Below are positions 42,426 to 53,404 of a DNA stretch of 64,000 nt, one piece after another (the stretch's first letter is position 1; the number at the start of each line of letters is the position of its first letter). The notes under the pieces are model-generated. The model was not told the DNA's origin, ran no database searches, and saw only the letters and a program-made list of their open reading frames with translations. The translations under genes were made by a program, and so were the position numbers. Source of the DNA: CAVVYV01 sp963752585 (GTDB lineage: Bacteria > Actinomycetota > Thermoleophilia > Solirubrobacterales > 70-9); the NCBI GenBank assembly GCA_963752585.1, contig CAVVYV010000007.1, forward strand, positions 310,001 to 374,000, written 5' to 3'.

Positions 42426-43420
42426 GACTGGGAGCGGACCTCGTCCCGCAGGAACTCCACCACCTGCGAGTAGTCGAGGTCGGTGCCGAATCCCGCCGCG
42501 CGGCGGTGACCGCCGCCGCCGTGCTTGCGGGCGATCGCCGAGACGTCCAACTTGCCGTCGGTCGAGCGCAGGCTCACCTTCCTGGCGGCCCGGCCGCCAT
42601 CGGCCTGGTCACGGACGACCGCCGCGACCTCGGTCCCGTTGATCGTCCGGAGGTGGTCGATGATCCCCTCGGTGTGCGGCTCGCCCGCCCCGGTCGCCCG
42701 GTAGTCGTCGGCGGAGATGTAGGTGATCGAGAGGAGCCCGTCCTCGAACCGCTCTATCCCCTCCAGCGCCCGCGCCACCAGCTTCAGCTTCTCGAGCGGG
42801 GCGTGCTCATAGAGGCGCCGGTAGGTCCCGTTGACGTCGACCCCGGCCTCGATCAGGGCGGCGGCCATCCGGTGCGACCGGGCGTCGGCGTTCTCGTACA
42901 TGAAGTTCCCCGTGTCGGTGATCAGCCCCACGTAGAGGGCGTTGGCCATCTCCGGGGTGAGCTCGACCCTGAGCAGCCCGGCCAGCTGGTAGAGGATCTC
43001 GGCGGTGCAGGAGGCATCGACGTCGACAAGGTTCAAGGTGCCGAACCGGGTGTTGTCGTGGTGGTGGTCGATGTTGAGGACCGTGTTCTCGCCGTCACGG
43101 AGGAAATCGACCGGCATCCGGTCGATGTTCCCGCAGTCGAGGAAGATCACCACCCGGTCGGCGAGGTCCGCGGGGGGCTCGTGGAAGACCTCCTCCAGCG
43201 GGAGGAAGCGATACTCGACCGGCAGCGGGAACTCCTTCGCCGCCAGGAACATCAACGAGTCCTTGCCGAGCGCCCCGAGGATGCCGTGCATCGCGAGGAG
43301 CGAGCCGAGTGCGTCGCCGTCGGGGTTCTCGTGGGTGGTGAGAAGGAAGCGCTCACCACGGCCGATCTCATCCGCCACCTGCTCCAGCTCGGTGCTCAAC
43401 AGCTCGGTCGCCTTGGTCAT
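42422..43420 (-). CDS. nrnA: DHH/DHHA1 phosphoesterase (NrnA-like)
   Basis: 332 aa. DHH motifs: TTHENPDGDALGSL, FLDCGNIDR, NIDHHHDN, and the DHHA1 substrate domain ending ARKHGGGGHRRAAGF. Degrades nanoRNA, pAp and, in some homologues, c-di-AMP/pApA. Part of the conserved rbfA-nrnA-truB-ribF order, with ATGA overlap with rbfA. Confidence 0.93.
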   Translation of the reverse strand: MTKATELLSTELEQVADEIGRGERFLLTTHENPDGDALGSLLAMHGILGALGKDSLMFLAAKEFPLPVEYRFLPLEEVFHEPPADLADRVVIFLDCGNIDRMPVDFLRDGENTVLNIDHHHDNTRFGTLNLVDVDASCTAEILYQLAGLLRVELTPEMANALYVGLITDTGNFMYENADARSHRMAAALIEAGVDVNGTYRRLYEHAPLEKLKLVARALEGIERFEDGLLSITYISADDYRATGAGEPHTEGIIDHLRTINGTEVAAVVRDQADGGRAARKVSLRSTDGKLDVSAIARKHGGGGHRRAAGFGTDLDYSQVVEFLRDEVRSQS

Positions 43421-43749
43421 TCGTCGAGGAGGCGAGAGATACGGACGCCGCGGTCGACGCTCTCGTCGTAGTGGAAGGTCAGGGTCGGGGTCCGCTTCAT
43501 CCGCAGCTCCGCGGCGATCCGCCCCTGGAGGAACCCGTGGGCGGAGCGGAGGCCGGCGAGGGCGTTCTCGCGCTCGGCCTCGCCGCCGAGCACGCTGACG
43601 TACACACGCGATGTGCGGAGGTCGGGAGAAGTGTCTACATCGGTAACGGTCACGAATCCAATCCGAGGGTCCTTCAAATCCGTCGCAATGGCGTCGCCGA
43701 GGACCTGACGGATCACCTCGTTGACACGGCGCATCCTCGAGGGAGCCAT
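43417..43749 (-). CDS. rbfA: Ribosome-binding factor A
   Basis: 110 aa. MRRVNEVIRQVLGDAI, FVTVTDVDTSPDLRTSRVYVSV and MKRTPTLTFHYDES match RbfA, a KH-like 30S maturation factor binding 16S rRNA helix 1. A TATCGT box lies 10 nt before the ATG, so it may head the rbfA-nrnA-truB-ribF unit with a very short leader. Confidence 0.95.
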   Translation of the reverse strand: MAPSRMRRVNEVIRQVLGDAIATDLKDPRIGFVTVTDVDTSPDLRTSRVYVSVLGGEAERENALAGLRSAHGFLQGRIAAELRMKRTPTLTFHYDESVDRGVRISRLLDE

Positions 43750-43816
43750 TCCCGTCCCGACGATAACAGCACGGCCACCCAGTACTCGGGTGACCCTACT
43801 CAGCGGGCAAGATCAC

Positions 43817-44116
43817 TCAATCTCGGAGGTCATCAAGGCTAAACAGGTCACGATCGAAGGCACAACCGTCGGGACAGCGGCTCTCGATGAAGCGGACGAG
43901 ACCGTCGGCGCGGTCACCGACTTCGCCGTCGCCGACCAGCGCGCAGACCAGGGTCGAGCGCTGCCACTTGTCGTGACCGTCCACCTCGGCCACCGATGCG
44001 CCGAACCGCTGGCGCAGCTGCGCCTTCAGCGAGTGGATCAGCTTCCGCTTCCCCTTCAGGTCCTGGACCTCACCGAAGTGAAGTCGGGCCTCGACGACGC
44101 AGACGAATGCATCCAC
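43817..44116 (-). CDS. ylxP: YlxP family protein (DUF503)
   Basis: 99 aa from GTG. FVCVVEARLHFGEVQDLKGKR, HSLKAQLRQRFGASVAEVD and WQRSTLVCALVGD fit DUF503/YlxP, a small protein encoded between infB and rbfA in many Gram-positive bacteria and tied to ribosome biogenesis. A GAGAAT box lies 8 nt before the start. Confidence 0.9.
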   Translation of the reverse strand: MDAFVCVVEARLHFGEVQDLKGKRKLIHSLKAQLRQRFGASVAEVDGHDKWQRSTLVCALVGDGEVGDRADGLVRFIESRCPDGCAFDRDLFSLDDLRD

Positions 44117-44195
44117 CGGGCCCGATTCTCGCAGCCGCCGGACCGAGGAGCGAGGGCGGGATCGCCCCGCCCTCGCCCGGCCGGATCAAACCCGC

Positions 44196-44780
44196 CTAGC
44201 TCGCTCCGGTCGCGGTCACGGTGACATTGCCTCCCAGGAATGAGGCATCGTCGGCCGTGTCCCCCCTGCAGGCGATCGAAACCTGATGCAAGCCAGGGGG
44301 AAGGGGTCCGTCCCCGTACGTGACCGTCACCACCTCGGTGCCGCTACCGTCGACGACGCGCTGGCTCACGGTGGCGCCTTCAACGGAGCCGTCGAACGCC
44401 ATCCCACACTCGACCTCGACCGTTCCGGCTGTGGCGTCCGCCGCCACCGTGATCGAGCCGGTTGCGATCAAGATCGAGCTAGCCGACGTGGTGATGTTCG
44501 CGGTGACCAGATTCTCGAACGTGAGAGCGATCTCATTGTCGTTGGCGTCGCCGGCGTATGCGGCGCTCGTCGCGAACGGCCCGGGGGGACCGGGTGGACC
44601 CTGAGAACCTGCGGGACCCGCCGGACCGGCGGGACCGCGCGGACCTCGCTTGCCCTTGCCCTTAGCCGCCGACTCGGCGCCCGGACCTTCACCGGGGCCG
44701 CCGATTCCGGCGACCGCCGTGCCGACCAGCGCGATCACCGCGACAAGAGCGAAGCCGGTCACTACGTAGCTACGTCGCAT
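44196..44780 (-). CDS. Secreted collagen-like protein
   Basis: 194 aa. Signal peptide/membrane helix (about 7-25), then a basic GKGKR and eight perfect Gly-X-Y triplets (GPR to GPF, residues 46-69), and a C-terminal beta-rich domain with two Cys (EVECGMAF, SIACRG). Likely exported, surface-associated and trimeric. AGAGGAG lies 5 nt before the ATG. It interrupts the infB-ylxP-rbfA cluster; I see no functional link with translation. Confidence 0.75.
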   Translation of the reverse strand: MRRSYVVTGFALVAVIALVGTAVAGIGGPGEGPGAESAAKGKGKRGPRGPAGPAGPAGSQGPPGPPGPFATSAAYAGDANDNEIALTFENLVTANITTSASSILIATGSITVAADATAGTVEVECGMAFDGSVEGATVSQRVVDGSGTEVVTVTYGDGPLPPGLHQVSIACRGDTADDASFLGGNVTVTATGAS

Positions 44781-44870
44781 CAGAACTCCTCTCCCCCGCT
44801 CGCGGGGTCGCTTCCCTTAGGGCGGGGCGAGTCTTATGGACGCGGCGGACGGCTCCGCAGCCGCGGGGAG

Positions 44871-47039
<2,169 letters not shown>

Positions 47040-47049
47040 CTTCTCCTGT

Positions 47050-48892
47050 CTACTCCTCGCTGCCCTGGCTCTCGGCGGCCTTCGCTGCCTTCACCGCCGC
47101 CTCTTCCTCGTCGACGATCCCCTCTGCCTCGGAGGCAAGCTCGGGCTCGCCTCCATCGCCGGACTCCGCGGTCGCCTCCTCGGGCTCCGCGGATTCGTCG
47201 GCCTCTTCGGCTTCCTCCGCCTCCTCGGCCTCTTCGGCCTCTTCGGCTTCCTCGGACTCTTCCTCGGCTTCCTCGGCTCTCTTCCGCTTCCTCAGTCTCT
47301 TCGGCTTCGGCAGGCGCCTCAGCCTCCGGGGCCTCCTCGGCTTCGTCGCCCTCTTCAGTCTCTTCAGCCGCGTCCTCGCCCTCTTCGGCCTCGGCGGCCT
47401 CCTCGGCCTCGGCGGCCTCCTCGGCCTCCTCAGCCTTGGCTGCCTCGGCCTCCTCCGCCGCCTGGGCCTCGTCGAACGAGCCCTCGGCCCGCTCGACGAT
47501 CGCCTTCACCTCGGCCTCGTCCGCATCCGAGTTGGCAAGGGTCGCGATCTCCTCCTCGCTCACCGGCGCGAGCACGGCCACCTGGTTGGTGGAGAAGCGC
47601 GCCAGTGCCTGGTGCTGAGGGAGGCCGCAGTAGTGGGAGCCCTCCAGCGAGGCGTTGGGGCAGCGCCTGCCGGTGGTCAGCACCGCCGCGCAGCGGCCGT
47701 CGGGGGCCTCCTCGCCCTCGTACTCGATCTCCTCCTCCTCCTGGCTGAACTCGGTCTCCGACTTGATGTCGACCTTCCAGCCGGTGAGGCGGGCGGCGAG
47801 GCGGGCGTTCTGGCCGTCGCGCCCGATCGCCAGCGAGAGCTGGTCGTCGGGGACGATCACCGTCGCCTCCTTGGTCTCGTCTTCGACGAGGACCTCGCGC
47901 ACCCGAGCCGGCGAGAGCGCCTTGGCGACGAACCGGGCCGGCTCCTCGTTGTAGGGGATGATGTCGATCTTCTCGCCGCGGAGCTCGGAGACGACCATCC
48001 GCACTCGCGAGCCTCGCGGGCCGACGCAGGCGCCCACCGGATCGACCCCGTCGGCATGCGAGATCACCGCGATCTTCGAGCGCCAGCCGGGCTCGCGGGC
48101 GACGCCGGTGATCTCGACCAGCTTGTCGGCGATCTCGGGGACCTCGAGCTCGAACAGCTTCTTGATCAGCTCGGAGTTGCGGCGAGAGACGACGATGCTC
48201 GGTCCCTTCGTCTCGGCGGAGACGTCGGTGATCACCGCCTTCACCCGCATCCCGTGGTCGTAGCGCTCGTTGTAGACCTGCTCGGAGCGCGGCAGCAGGG
48301 CCTCGACCCGCTCGCGGAGCTGCACCAGCGTGTAGCGGTTGTCGGACTGCTGGATGATCCCGGTGACGAGCTCGCCGACCCGGTCCTTGTAGTCCTCGTA
48401 CATCATGTGCCGCTCGGCCTCGCGGATCCGCTGGAGGATCACCTGCTTCGCCGTCTGGGCGGCGATCCGACCGAAGTCATCCGGGGTGACGTCGCGGGTC
48501 TTGATCTGGTCGCGGTAGGGCTCGAGCCGCTCTGGCTCGATCTCCGGCTCCTCCGGCTCGCGCCGCTCTCCCGTCTCGGGATCAACGGTGGACTGGCTGA
48601 TTTGGATCTCGGGGATCTCCTCGCCGGCCGCCTCGGCCGCCTCGGCCGCCTGGATCTGGTCCTCGAACTGCTCGTCGAGCAGCTTCTGCTCGAGGTCCTC
48701 GGGGACGATCAGCTCGTAGACCCGGAAGTCGGCGCTGGCGTGGTCGAGCTCGACCTTGGCGTATTTGGCGGCGCCGGGGGTCTTCTTGTAGGCCGAGAGG
48801 AGCGCGTCGGAGAGCGCGTCCATCAGCGTGTCGGCGTCGATTCCCTTCTCCTGCTCGAGCGCCTTGACGGCATCGACGATCTCCTGGGTCAT
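47050..48892 (-). CDS. nusA: Transcription factor NusA with extra zinc-binding motif, frameshifted in the acidic tail
   Basis: N-terminal RNAP-binding domain with an acidic insertion (about 68-128), S1 (RVKAVITDV), KH1 and KH2 (VGACVGPRGSRV; LSLAIGRDGQNARLAA). After the KH domains comes C401-x9-C411-x10-C422-x4-H427, a compact zinc-finger-like motif, then a long Glu/Ala-rich tail. Near 47276-47284 the acidic pattern breaks into Arg-rich sequence; the neighbouring frame keeps the Glu/Ala pattern to TAG at 47050-47052, 10 nt before infB, so a 1-nt indel is likely. ATGA overlap with rimP. Confidence 0.92.
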
Positions 48893-49338
48893 GCGGCCAC
48901 CTCCCGTTCGTCGGGCAACAGATTCGAGCGTCGCATCGCCGCCAGCGGGATCGTCACCTTCCCGTCGGGGGCCTCGACGCTTACCTCGGACTCGTCGGCG
49001 CTCGAGAGGCGGCCGGTGAAGCTCCGCCGCCCGCCGATCTCATCGCGGGTCCTCACCCGCACCCGGTGGCCGATGAACCGCCGGAAGTGCTCCGGCTTGG
49101 TCAGCGGCCGCTCGGGCCCCGGCGACGAGACCTCCAGCGACCAGGACTCGAGCAGCTCCCGGAAGAGCGCGGTGACGCGCTCGCAGAGGGCGATGTCGAC
49201 GCCCCCGGGGCTGTCGATGACCAGGCGGAGGCGCTCGGCGGCGGGCCGCTCGAGGGCGAGCAGCTCGACCTCCGGCTCCGCCTCGCGCAGCCGGACCTCG
49301 ATTTTCTCCTCGATCTGTGCCAGTTCCGCGTCGCTCAT
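48889..49338 (-). CDS. rimP: Ribosome maturation factor RimP
   Basis: 149 aa. EVELLALERPAAERLRLVIDSPGGVDI, ERVTALFRELLE, LEVSSPGPERPLTKPEHFRRFIG and a C-terminal SH3-like domain match RimP, needed for 30S assembly. First gene of rimP-nusA-infB. The mRNA leader from a TATACT box at 49445 contains a strong terminator-like hairpin. Confidence 0.95.
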   Translation of the reverse strand: MSDAELAQIEEKIEVRLREAEPEVELLALERPAAERLRLVIDSPGGVDIALCERVTALFRELLESWSLEVSSPGPERPLTKPEHFRRFIGHRVRVRTRDEIGGRRSFTGRLSSADESEVSVEAPDGKVTIPLAAMRRSNLLPDEREVAA

Positions 49339-49378
49339 TTGCAGGTCTTTTCAGTGGTGTCGAACCGGCTTGCCGCCG

Positions 49379-49403
49379 AAAAAAAGGCGGGCCAGTGCCC
49401 ACC
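49379..49403 (-). terminator. Intrinsic terminator/attenuator in the rimP-nusA-infB leader
   Basis: Minus strand: GGTGGGC, loop ACTG, GCCCGCC, then seven T. It lies 41 nt before the rimP ATG and downstream of the TATACT box at 49445. It can act as an attenuator of the operon or stop read-through from the lipoprotein gene. Confidence 0.75.
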
Positions 49404-49444
49404 TCTCAACACGCGCTGCCGGTGTGAAAAAGGTTCCGGAGGCG

Positions 49445-49450
49445 AGTATA
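49445..49450 (-). promoter_or_regulatory. -10 box for rimP-nusA-infB
   Basis: TATACT on the minus strand, about 107 nt before the rimP ATG; a weak TTGCGT lies 16 nt upstream. Confidence 0.5.
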
Positions 49451-49485
49451 GCCCCGGCTCTCGCTCACGCAAGCCGACGAAACGG

Positions 49486-49516
49486 GGCGGGCCACGGCCC
49501 GAGGGCGCGGCCCGCC
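49486..49516 (-). terminator. GC-rich hairpin after the lipoprotein gene
   Basis: GGCGGGCC/GGCCCGCC, 8 bp with a 15-nt loop, starting 24 nt after the lipoprotein stop. No T-run follows, so it may only be a 3' end stabiliser. Confidence 0.35.
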
Positions 49517-49539
49517 ACTTCGCTGGCCGACGGTGAGGG

Positions 49540-50934
49540 CTAGCTCGCCTGCTCCAGGCCGGCGACCACTTCGCGCAGCTGCTGCGCGGTCTCGGCCGCC
49601 GCAGCCACATCCTCGTCAGCCACCGCCCCGTTCAGCTCGTCGAGGAGGGTGTTGAGCTCGACCAGGTCGGCGTCCCCGATCGTGTGCTGGATCCGGTCGC
49701 GGATGTAGTCGATGGCGAAGAAATCGCCGTTGACCAGGGCGGGATCTCCCGCCTTCGCGTCGAGCCCGAGCTGAGCCAGCCACAGGTCGAAGCGGGCGAG
49801 GTCGATCTCGGTCGCCGGCCGATGCCTGAGCTGCAGGTCGAGGCTCGACCTGGCGACATCGATAGCCGCCTGGCTCGCCTTTGCCTGGTCGCCCTCATTC
49901 ACCGCCCGGGTGAGCACCTCCAGGGAGGCATTCATCAGCGGCACGATGTTGTCCGGCACCTCGCCGGATGATTGGAACCGCTGCCAGGCCTCGTTCATGC
50001 CTTCGACCGTCTTGGCAGCCGAGTCGCTGAGCTTGGCCTGGCCATGGATCTGGGCGGCGCCGTCCTGCAGCGTCGTCAGCTCCGCGGGGGTCGGACCATC
50101 GAGCCGGTCGGTCGGCACCGCCAGCGAGATCGCCTCCAGGTCGCCGCTGCCGCCGGTGAGGAACTCACCGTAGCCGGGGCCGAAGGTCTTCTCCTCCTGG
50201 TTCTTGTCGAGCAGGTGGAGCTCCTCGATCTTGAGCCCGCCGTCGACCGGACCGAGCGGCCCCTGGAGGGTAAGATCGGTCTCCTTCACGGTGACCTCCT
50301 CGAACACGAACCCGGGGATGTTCTCAGGCCGGTAGACGTCGCCGACCTGCGGGTCCGCCGGCATGATCATCGCCGCCGGACCGTCCTTGCCGGCGATCCA
50401 GGTGCCGTGGGTATCGGTGATCGCGCCGTCCTTGAAGTTGAAGACGTCCTCGCCGAAGTACCACACCGCTCCGTTGTCGTCCTGGGCGTAGAAGTCGTAC
50501 GCCACCTCATGGAGACGACCGCTCGTGTACGCGACGTACTGCGACACCAGCACCTCGACCTGCTGACCTTGCCACTCGATGATCCGGGTCTCGGGAAGCA
50601 GGGTCACCTCGGTCCTGAACGGCTCGCCATCGACCTGGCCGAGCAGCAGGACCGACTCCTGCTTCGAGATCGGGAACAGCGGGTTGGTGACTTCGGTCGG
50701 GTTGGAGAAGGTAGGTGTCTCGACATCCACCCTCTCGCTCTCGGGCGCCACCCGCGGGTCGTTCACCACGGGCTGGGGAATGTTCCCCGAGCCCGAGTCC
50801 GAACCCGAATTGCTATCCCTTCCTCCGCAACCGCTCTCGACGATCGCCAGGGCGACCGCCAGCGAAACGGTGATCGCCACCGCGGCCGCTCTACCGATCG
50901 ACCCCATTCTCGAAATCAAGCTGCTTGCACTCAC
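49540..50934 (-). CDS. Secreted lipoprotein-like protein of unknown function
   Basis: 464 aa from GTG 50934, chosen because GGGAGG lies 8 nt upstream. Signal segment (AAAVAITVSLAVALAIVE) ends at SGCGG, an imperfect lipobox. A Ser/Gly/Asp-rich linker follows, then a beta-rich domain (NPLFPISKQESVLLLGQVDG to GYGEFLTGG) and a helical C-terminal domain (about 290-464). Similar proteins occur in soil actinobacteria; function unknown. Probably surface-anchored. Confidence 0.65.
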   Translation of the reverse strand: MSASSLISRMGSIGRAAAVAITVSLAVALAIVESGCGGRDSNSGSDSGSGNIPQPVVNDPRVAPESERVDVETPTFSNPTEVTNPLFPISKQESVLLLGQVDGEPFRTEVTLLPETRIIEWQGQQVEVLVSQYVAYTSGRLHEVAYDFYAQDDNGAVWYFGEDVFNFKDGAITDTHGTWIAGKDGPAAMIMPADPQVGDVYRPENIPGFVFEEVTVKETDLTLQGPLGPVDGGLKIEELHLLDKNQEEKTFGPGYGEFLTGGSGDLEAISLAVPTDRLDGPTPAELTTLQDGAAQIHGQAKLSDSAAKTVEGMNEAWQRFQSSGEVPDNIVPLMNASLEVLTRAVNEGDQAKASQAAIDVARSSLDLQLRHRPATEIDLARFDLWLAQLGLDAKAGDPALVNGDFFAIDYIRDRIQHTIGDADLVELNTLLDELNGAVADEDVAAAAETAQQLREVVAGLEQAS

Positions 50935-51059
50935 TTCGATCACCTCCCATCGGCGCCGGGAAACGGTCACCGAGGTTGTTGGACGAGGCGACCGTAAGGA
51001 GGGCCGATGAGCGTCCGGTGAGGCGGCGATGAGAGAGAAATGAGAGCGGCGGCGGGAAC

Positions 51060-51476
51060 CTAGACCTCGAGGAGGACGGTCACCGGCCCGTCGTTGACCA
51101 GGGCGACCCCCATGCACGCGCCGAACACCCCCTTCTTCGCCTCCAGCCGCTCACAGAAGCGGTCATAGAGCGGCTCGGCCTGCTCGGCGGGCGCCGCTTC
51201 GACGTAGCTCGGCCGGTTCCCCTTCCGGGTGTCGCCGTAGAGGGTGAACTGGCTGACGCAGAGGACGTCACGCTCGCCGAGGGGCTCGTTCATGCGGCCG
51301 TCGGCGTCGTCGAAGATCCGAAGCGCCCGAACCTTGTCGGCGAGCCGGTCCGCCTCGGCCTCGCCGTCCTCCCGGGAGACGCCGAGCAGGACGAGCATCC
51401 CTGGGCCGATCTGGGCGACCCGCTCGCCCTCGACGTCGACGGCCGCCTGGCTGACCCGCTGGATCAGCGCCTTCAA
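51060..51476 (-). CDS. dtd: D-aminoacyl-tRNA deacylase
   Basis: 138 aa. ALIQRVSQAAVDVEGERV, the catalytic SQFTLYGDTRKGNRPSY and VALVNDGPVTVLLEV match DTD, which removes D-amino acids (and Gly) from tRNA. Full length. ATGA overlap with the TPR gene upstream. Confidence 0.96.
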   Translation of the reverse strand: MKALIQRVSQAAVDVEGERVAQIGPGMLVLLGVSREDGEAEADRLADKVRALRIFDDADGRMNEPLGERDVLCVSQFTLYGDTRKGNRPSYVEAAPAEQAEPLYDRFCERLEAKKGVFGACMGVALVNDGPVTVLLEV

Positions 51477-51862
51477 GCGCCCGTGGCCGCCAGCCGCTCT
51501 CTGTAGATCCGGTAGTCGCGCCGCTCCGGGCGCAGGTTCGATGCGAGCGCCAGATGGTGGCGGGCACGGTTGGTCTGCCCCGTCTTGCTCAGGGCGCGGC
51601 CGAGGCAGAAGTGGGCGTAGTCGTTGACCGGATGGGTCTCGACCACCGCCTCGAACTCGGTCGCGGCCTCAGCGTAGTGCCGGGTCCTGAACAGGGCGCG
51701 GCCAAGGGCCTCGCGAACCGAGCTCTTCTCGGGAGCCTGCCGCGCGGCCTCCTTCAGCGGCACGGTCGCCTCCTCGAAGGAGCCATCCTCGAGCAACTCC
51801 ATACCGCGCCGGTAGAGGGTGTAGAGGGAGTCGCCCGTCTGGACATCTGAATTCTGGGTCAT
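51473..51862 (-). CDS. Tetratricopeptide repeat protein
   Basis: 129 aa, all helical. About three TPR-like units: LYRRGMELLEDGSFEEATVP, REALGRALFRTRHYAEAATE, DYAHFCLGRALSKTGQTNRA. Likely a small protein-interaction scaffold. Leaderless start (TACACT box). Coupled to dtd by a 4-nt overlap; a functional link is not known. Confidence 0.82.
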   Translation of the reverse strand: MTQNSDVQTGDSLYTLYRRGMELLEDGSFEEATVPLKEAARQAPEKSSVREALGRALFRTRHYAEAATEFEAVVETHPVNDYAHFCLGRALSKTGQTNRARHHLALASNLRPERRDYRIYRERLAATGA

Positions 51863-51868
51863 GCACCC

Positions 51869-51874
51869 AGTGTA
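51869..51874 (-). promoter_or_regulatory. -10 box of leaderless promoter for TPR-dtd
   Basis: TACACT, then GGGTGC (6 nt), then the ATG at 51862. Confidence 0.5.
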
Positions 51875-51892
51875 AAAGGGCGCGCAAGCGGC

Positions 51893-53143
51893 TCAGGGGC
51901 GCCGGGGGGCGGCCTCTGCCCGCAGAGCCTCGACCCGGTCGAGGATCGCGTCAGCGACCTGGTCCTTCGAGGCGAGCGGGACGTGGTGTTCGCCCCCGCG
52001 CTCGACGATCACGACCTCGTTCTCACCGGACTCGAACCCGATCTCGGGCCGGGAGACGTCGTTGAGGACGATCGCGTCGGCGCCCTTTCGATCGAGCTTC
52101 TCGCGAGCTCTCTCGACCCCGCCCGAGGTCTCCGCCGCGAACCCGACGATCGTCTGCCCGTCGCGGCGGCGCTTCCCGAGTGTGGCGAGGATGTCCTCGG
52201 TCGGCTCGAGGTCGAGCTCGAGCCGTTCCGCTCCCTCACGGTGGATCTTCTCCCCGGCCGCCTCGCGCGGACGGAAGTCGGCGGGCGCGGCGGCCATCAC
52301 CAGGACGTCGGCGGAATCGAACTCGCGGCCGAGCGCGTCGGCGAGCTCGGCCGCGGTCTCGACGTCGATGCGCCGAACTCCGGCGGGGGTCGGCAGCGAG
52401 ACGTTGGCGGCGACCAGGGTGACCTCCGCCCCGCGCCGTGCGGCCCGCTCGCAGAGGGCGATCCCCATCCGGCCGCTGGAGCGATTGCCGATGAAGCGCA
52501 CCGGATCGATCGGCTCGCGGGTGCCACCGGCCGAGACCAGGACCCGGAGCCCGTCCCAGGGGCCGCTCGGCCCCGGGACCGCCGACTCGATTGCCGCGAG
52601 CAGATCGCGCGGTTCGGGCAGGCGGCCGACCCCGTGCTCGCCCCGCGACGCGAGGGCGCCCTCCTCGGGCTCGACCACCACCACCCCCCGCTCACGCAGG
52701 GTCGCCAGGTTGGCCTGGGTGGCGTCGTCCCGGTACATCCGGTCGTTCATCGCCGGCGCCACCAGCCGCGGCGCCGAGCAGGCGAGAAAGGAGGTGGTCA
52801 CCATCGAATCGGCGAGCCCGGCGGCGAGCTTCGCGATCGTGTTCGCGGAGGCCGGGGCGACCAGGTAGACGTCGGCGTTCGCGACCACCTCGAGGTGGCC
52901 GATCGGATCGTGCCGGGGCTCGGGGTCGCCCGGAAAGGAGCCGCGAACGGGATCGCGCTCGAACTCGTCGCTGAGCACCGGCGCCCCGACGACCCCCTCG
53001 AAGGAGGCGGCGCCGACGAAGCGGTGGGCCGCCGGGGTCATCAGCACCCGGACGGCGTGGCCCTCCTTGGTCGCCAGACGCGCCAGCTCAAGCGCCTTGT
53101 AGGCGGCGATCCCTCCGCTGACTCCAAGCAGGATCCGGGCCAT
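51893..53143 (-). CDS. coaBC: Phosphopantothenoylcysteine decarboxylase/synthetase
   Basis: 416 aa. CoaC half: GVSGGIAAYKALELAR, PASANTIAKLAAGLADSM, APAMNDRMY. CoaB half: VSAGGTREPIDPVRFIGNRSSG, MAAAPADFRP and KGADAIVLND. Converts phosphopantothenate and cysteine to phosphopantetheine for CoA. GAGGAGG lies 5 nt before the ATG. In the usual gmk-rpoZ-coaBC order. Confidence 0.96.
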   Translation of the reverse strand: MARILLGVSGGIAAYKALELARLATKEGHAVRVLMTPAAHRFVGAASFEGVVGAPVLSDEFERDPVRGSFPGDPEPRHDPIGHLEVVANADVYLVAPASANTIAKLAAGLADSMVTTSFLACSAPRLVAPAMNDRMYRDDATQANLATLRERGVVVVEPEEGALASRGEHGVGRLPEPRDLLAAIESAVPGPSGPWDGLRVLVSAGGTREPIDPVRFIGNRSSGRMGIALCERAARRGAEVTLVAANVSLPTPAGVRRIDVETAAELADALGREFDSADVLVMAAAPADFRPREAAGEKIHREGAERLELDLEPTEDILATLGKRRRDGQTIVGFAAETSGGVERAREKLDRKGADAIVLNDVSRPEIGFESGENEVVIVERGGEHHVPLASKDQVADAILDRVEALRAEAAPRRP

Positions 53144-53158
53144 CGGCCCTCCTCGGCG

Positions 53159-53389
53159 CTAAGCCTTGTACTCGTACTTGAGCTTGCCCGCCGCCGTCTC
53201 CTCGAGCGCGATCGTCAGGTAGTTGCCGCTTGGGACCTCGACCATCGGCGGCGTGTACTCACCGTATGCGCCCTCGGAGAGGGAGTGGTAATAGGCGTTG
53301 ATCTGGCGGGCCCGCTTGGCGGCGACGATCACCGCGGCGTAGTGGGTGTCCGTCTGCTCGAGAAGCTTGTCGACTCGTGGCTTGATCAT
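53159..53389 (-). CDS. rpoZ: RNA polymerase omega subunit
   Basis: 76 aa. IKPRVDKLLEQTDTHYAAVI, AAKRARQINAYYH and a C-terminal KLKYEYKA fit the actinobacterial omega subunit, which stabilises beta-prime. Start at ATG 53389, not 53458, as the upstream extension overlaps gmk and is unrelated. TATAGT lies 9 nt before the ATG. Confidence 0.94.
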   Translation of the reverse strand: MIKPRVDKLLEQTDTHYAAVIVAAKRARQINAYYHSLSEGAYGEYTPPMVEVPSGNYLTIALEETAAGKLKYEYKA

Positions 53390-53398
53390 CGGCGGACC

Positions 53399-53404
53399 AC
53401 TATA
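53399..53404 (-). promoter_or_regulatory. -10 box, near-leaderless promoter for rpoZ
   Basis: TATAGT overlapping the gmk stop codon, 9 nt before the ATG at 53389. Confidence 0.4.

Noticed and set aside
47050..47284. Arg-rich C-terminus of the unshifted NusA frame as a real RGG-like tail
   Set aside because: The Glu/Ala pattern continues in the adjacent frame up to a stop just before infB, so the Arg-rich stretch is an artefact of the shift.
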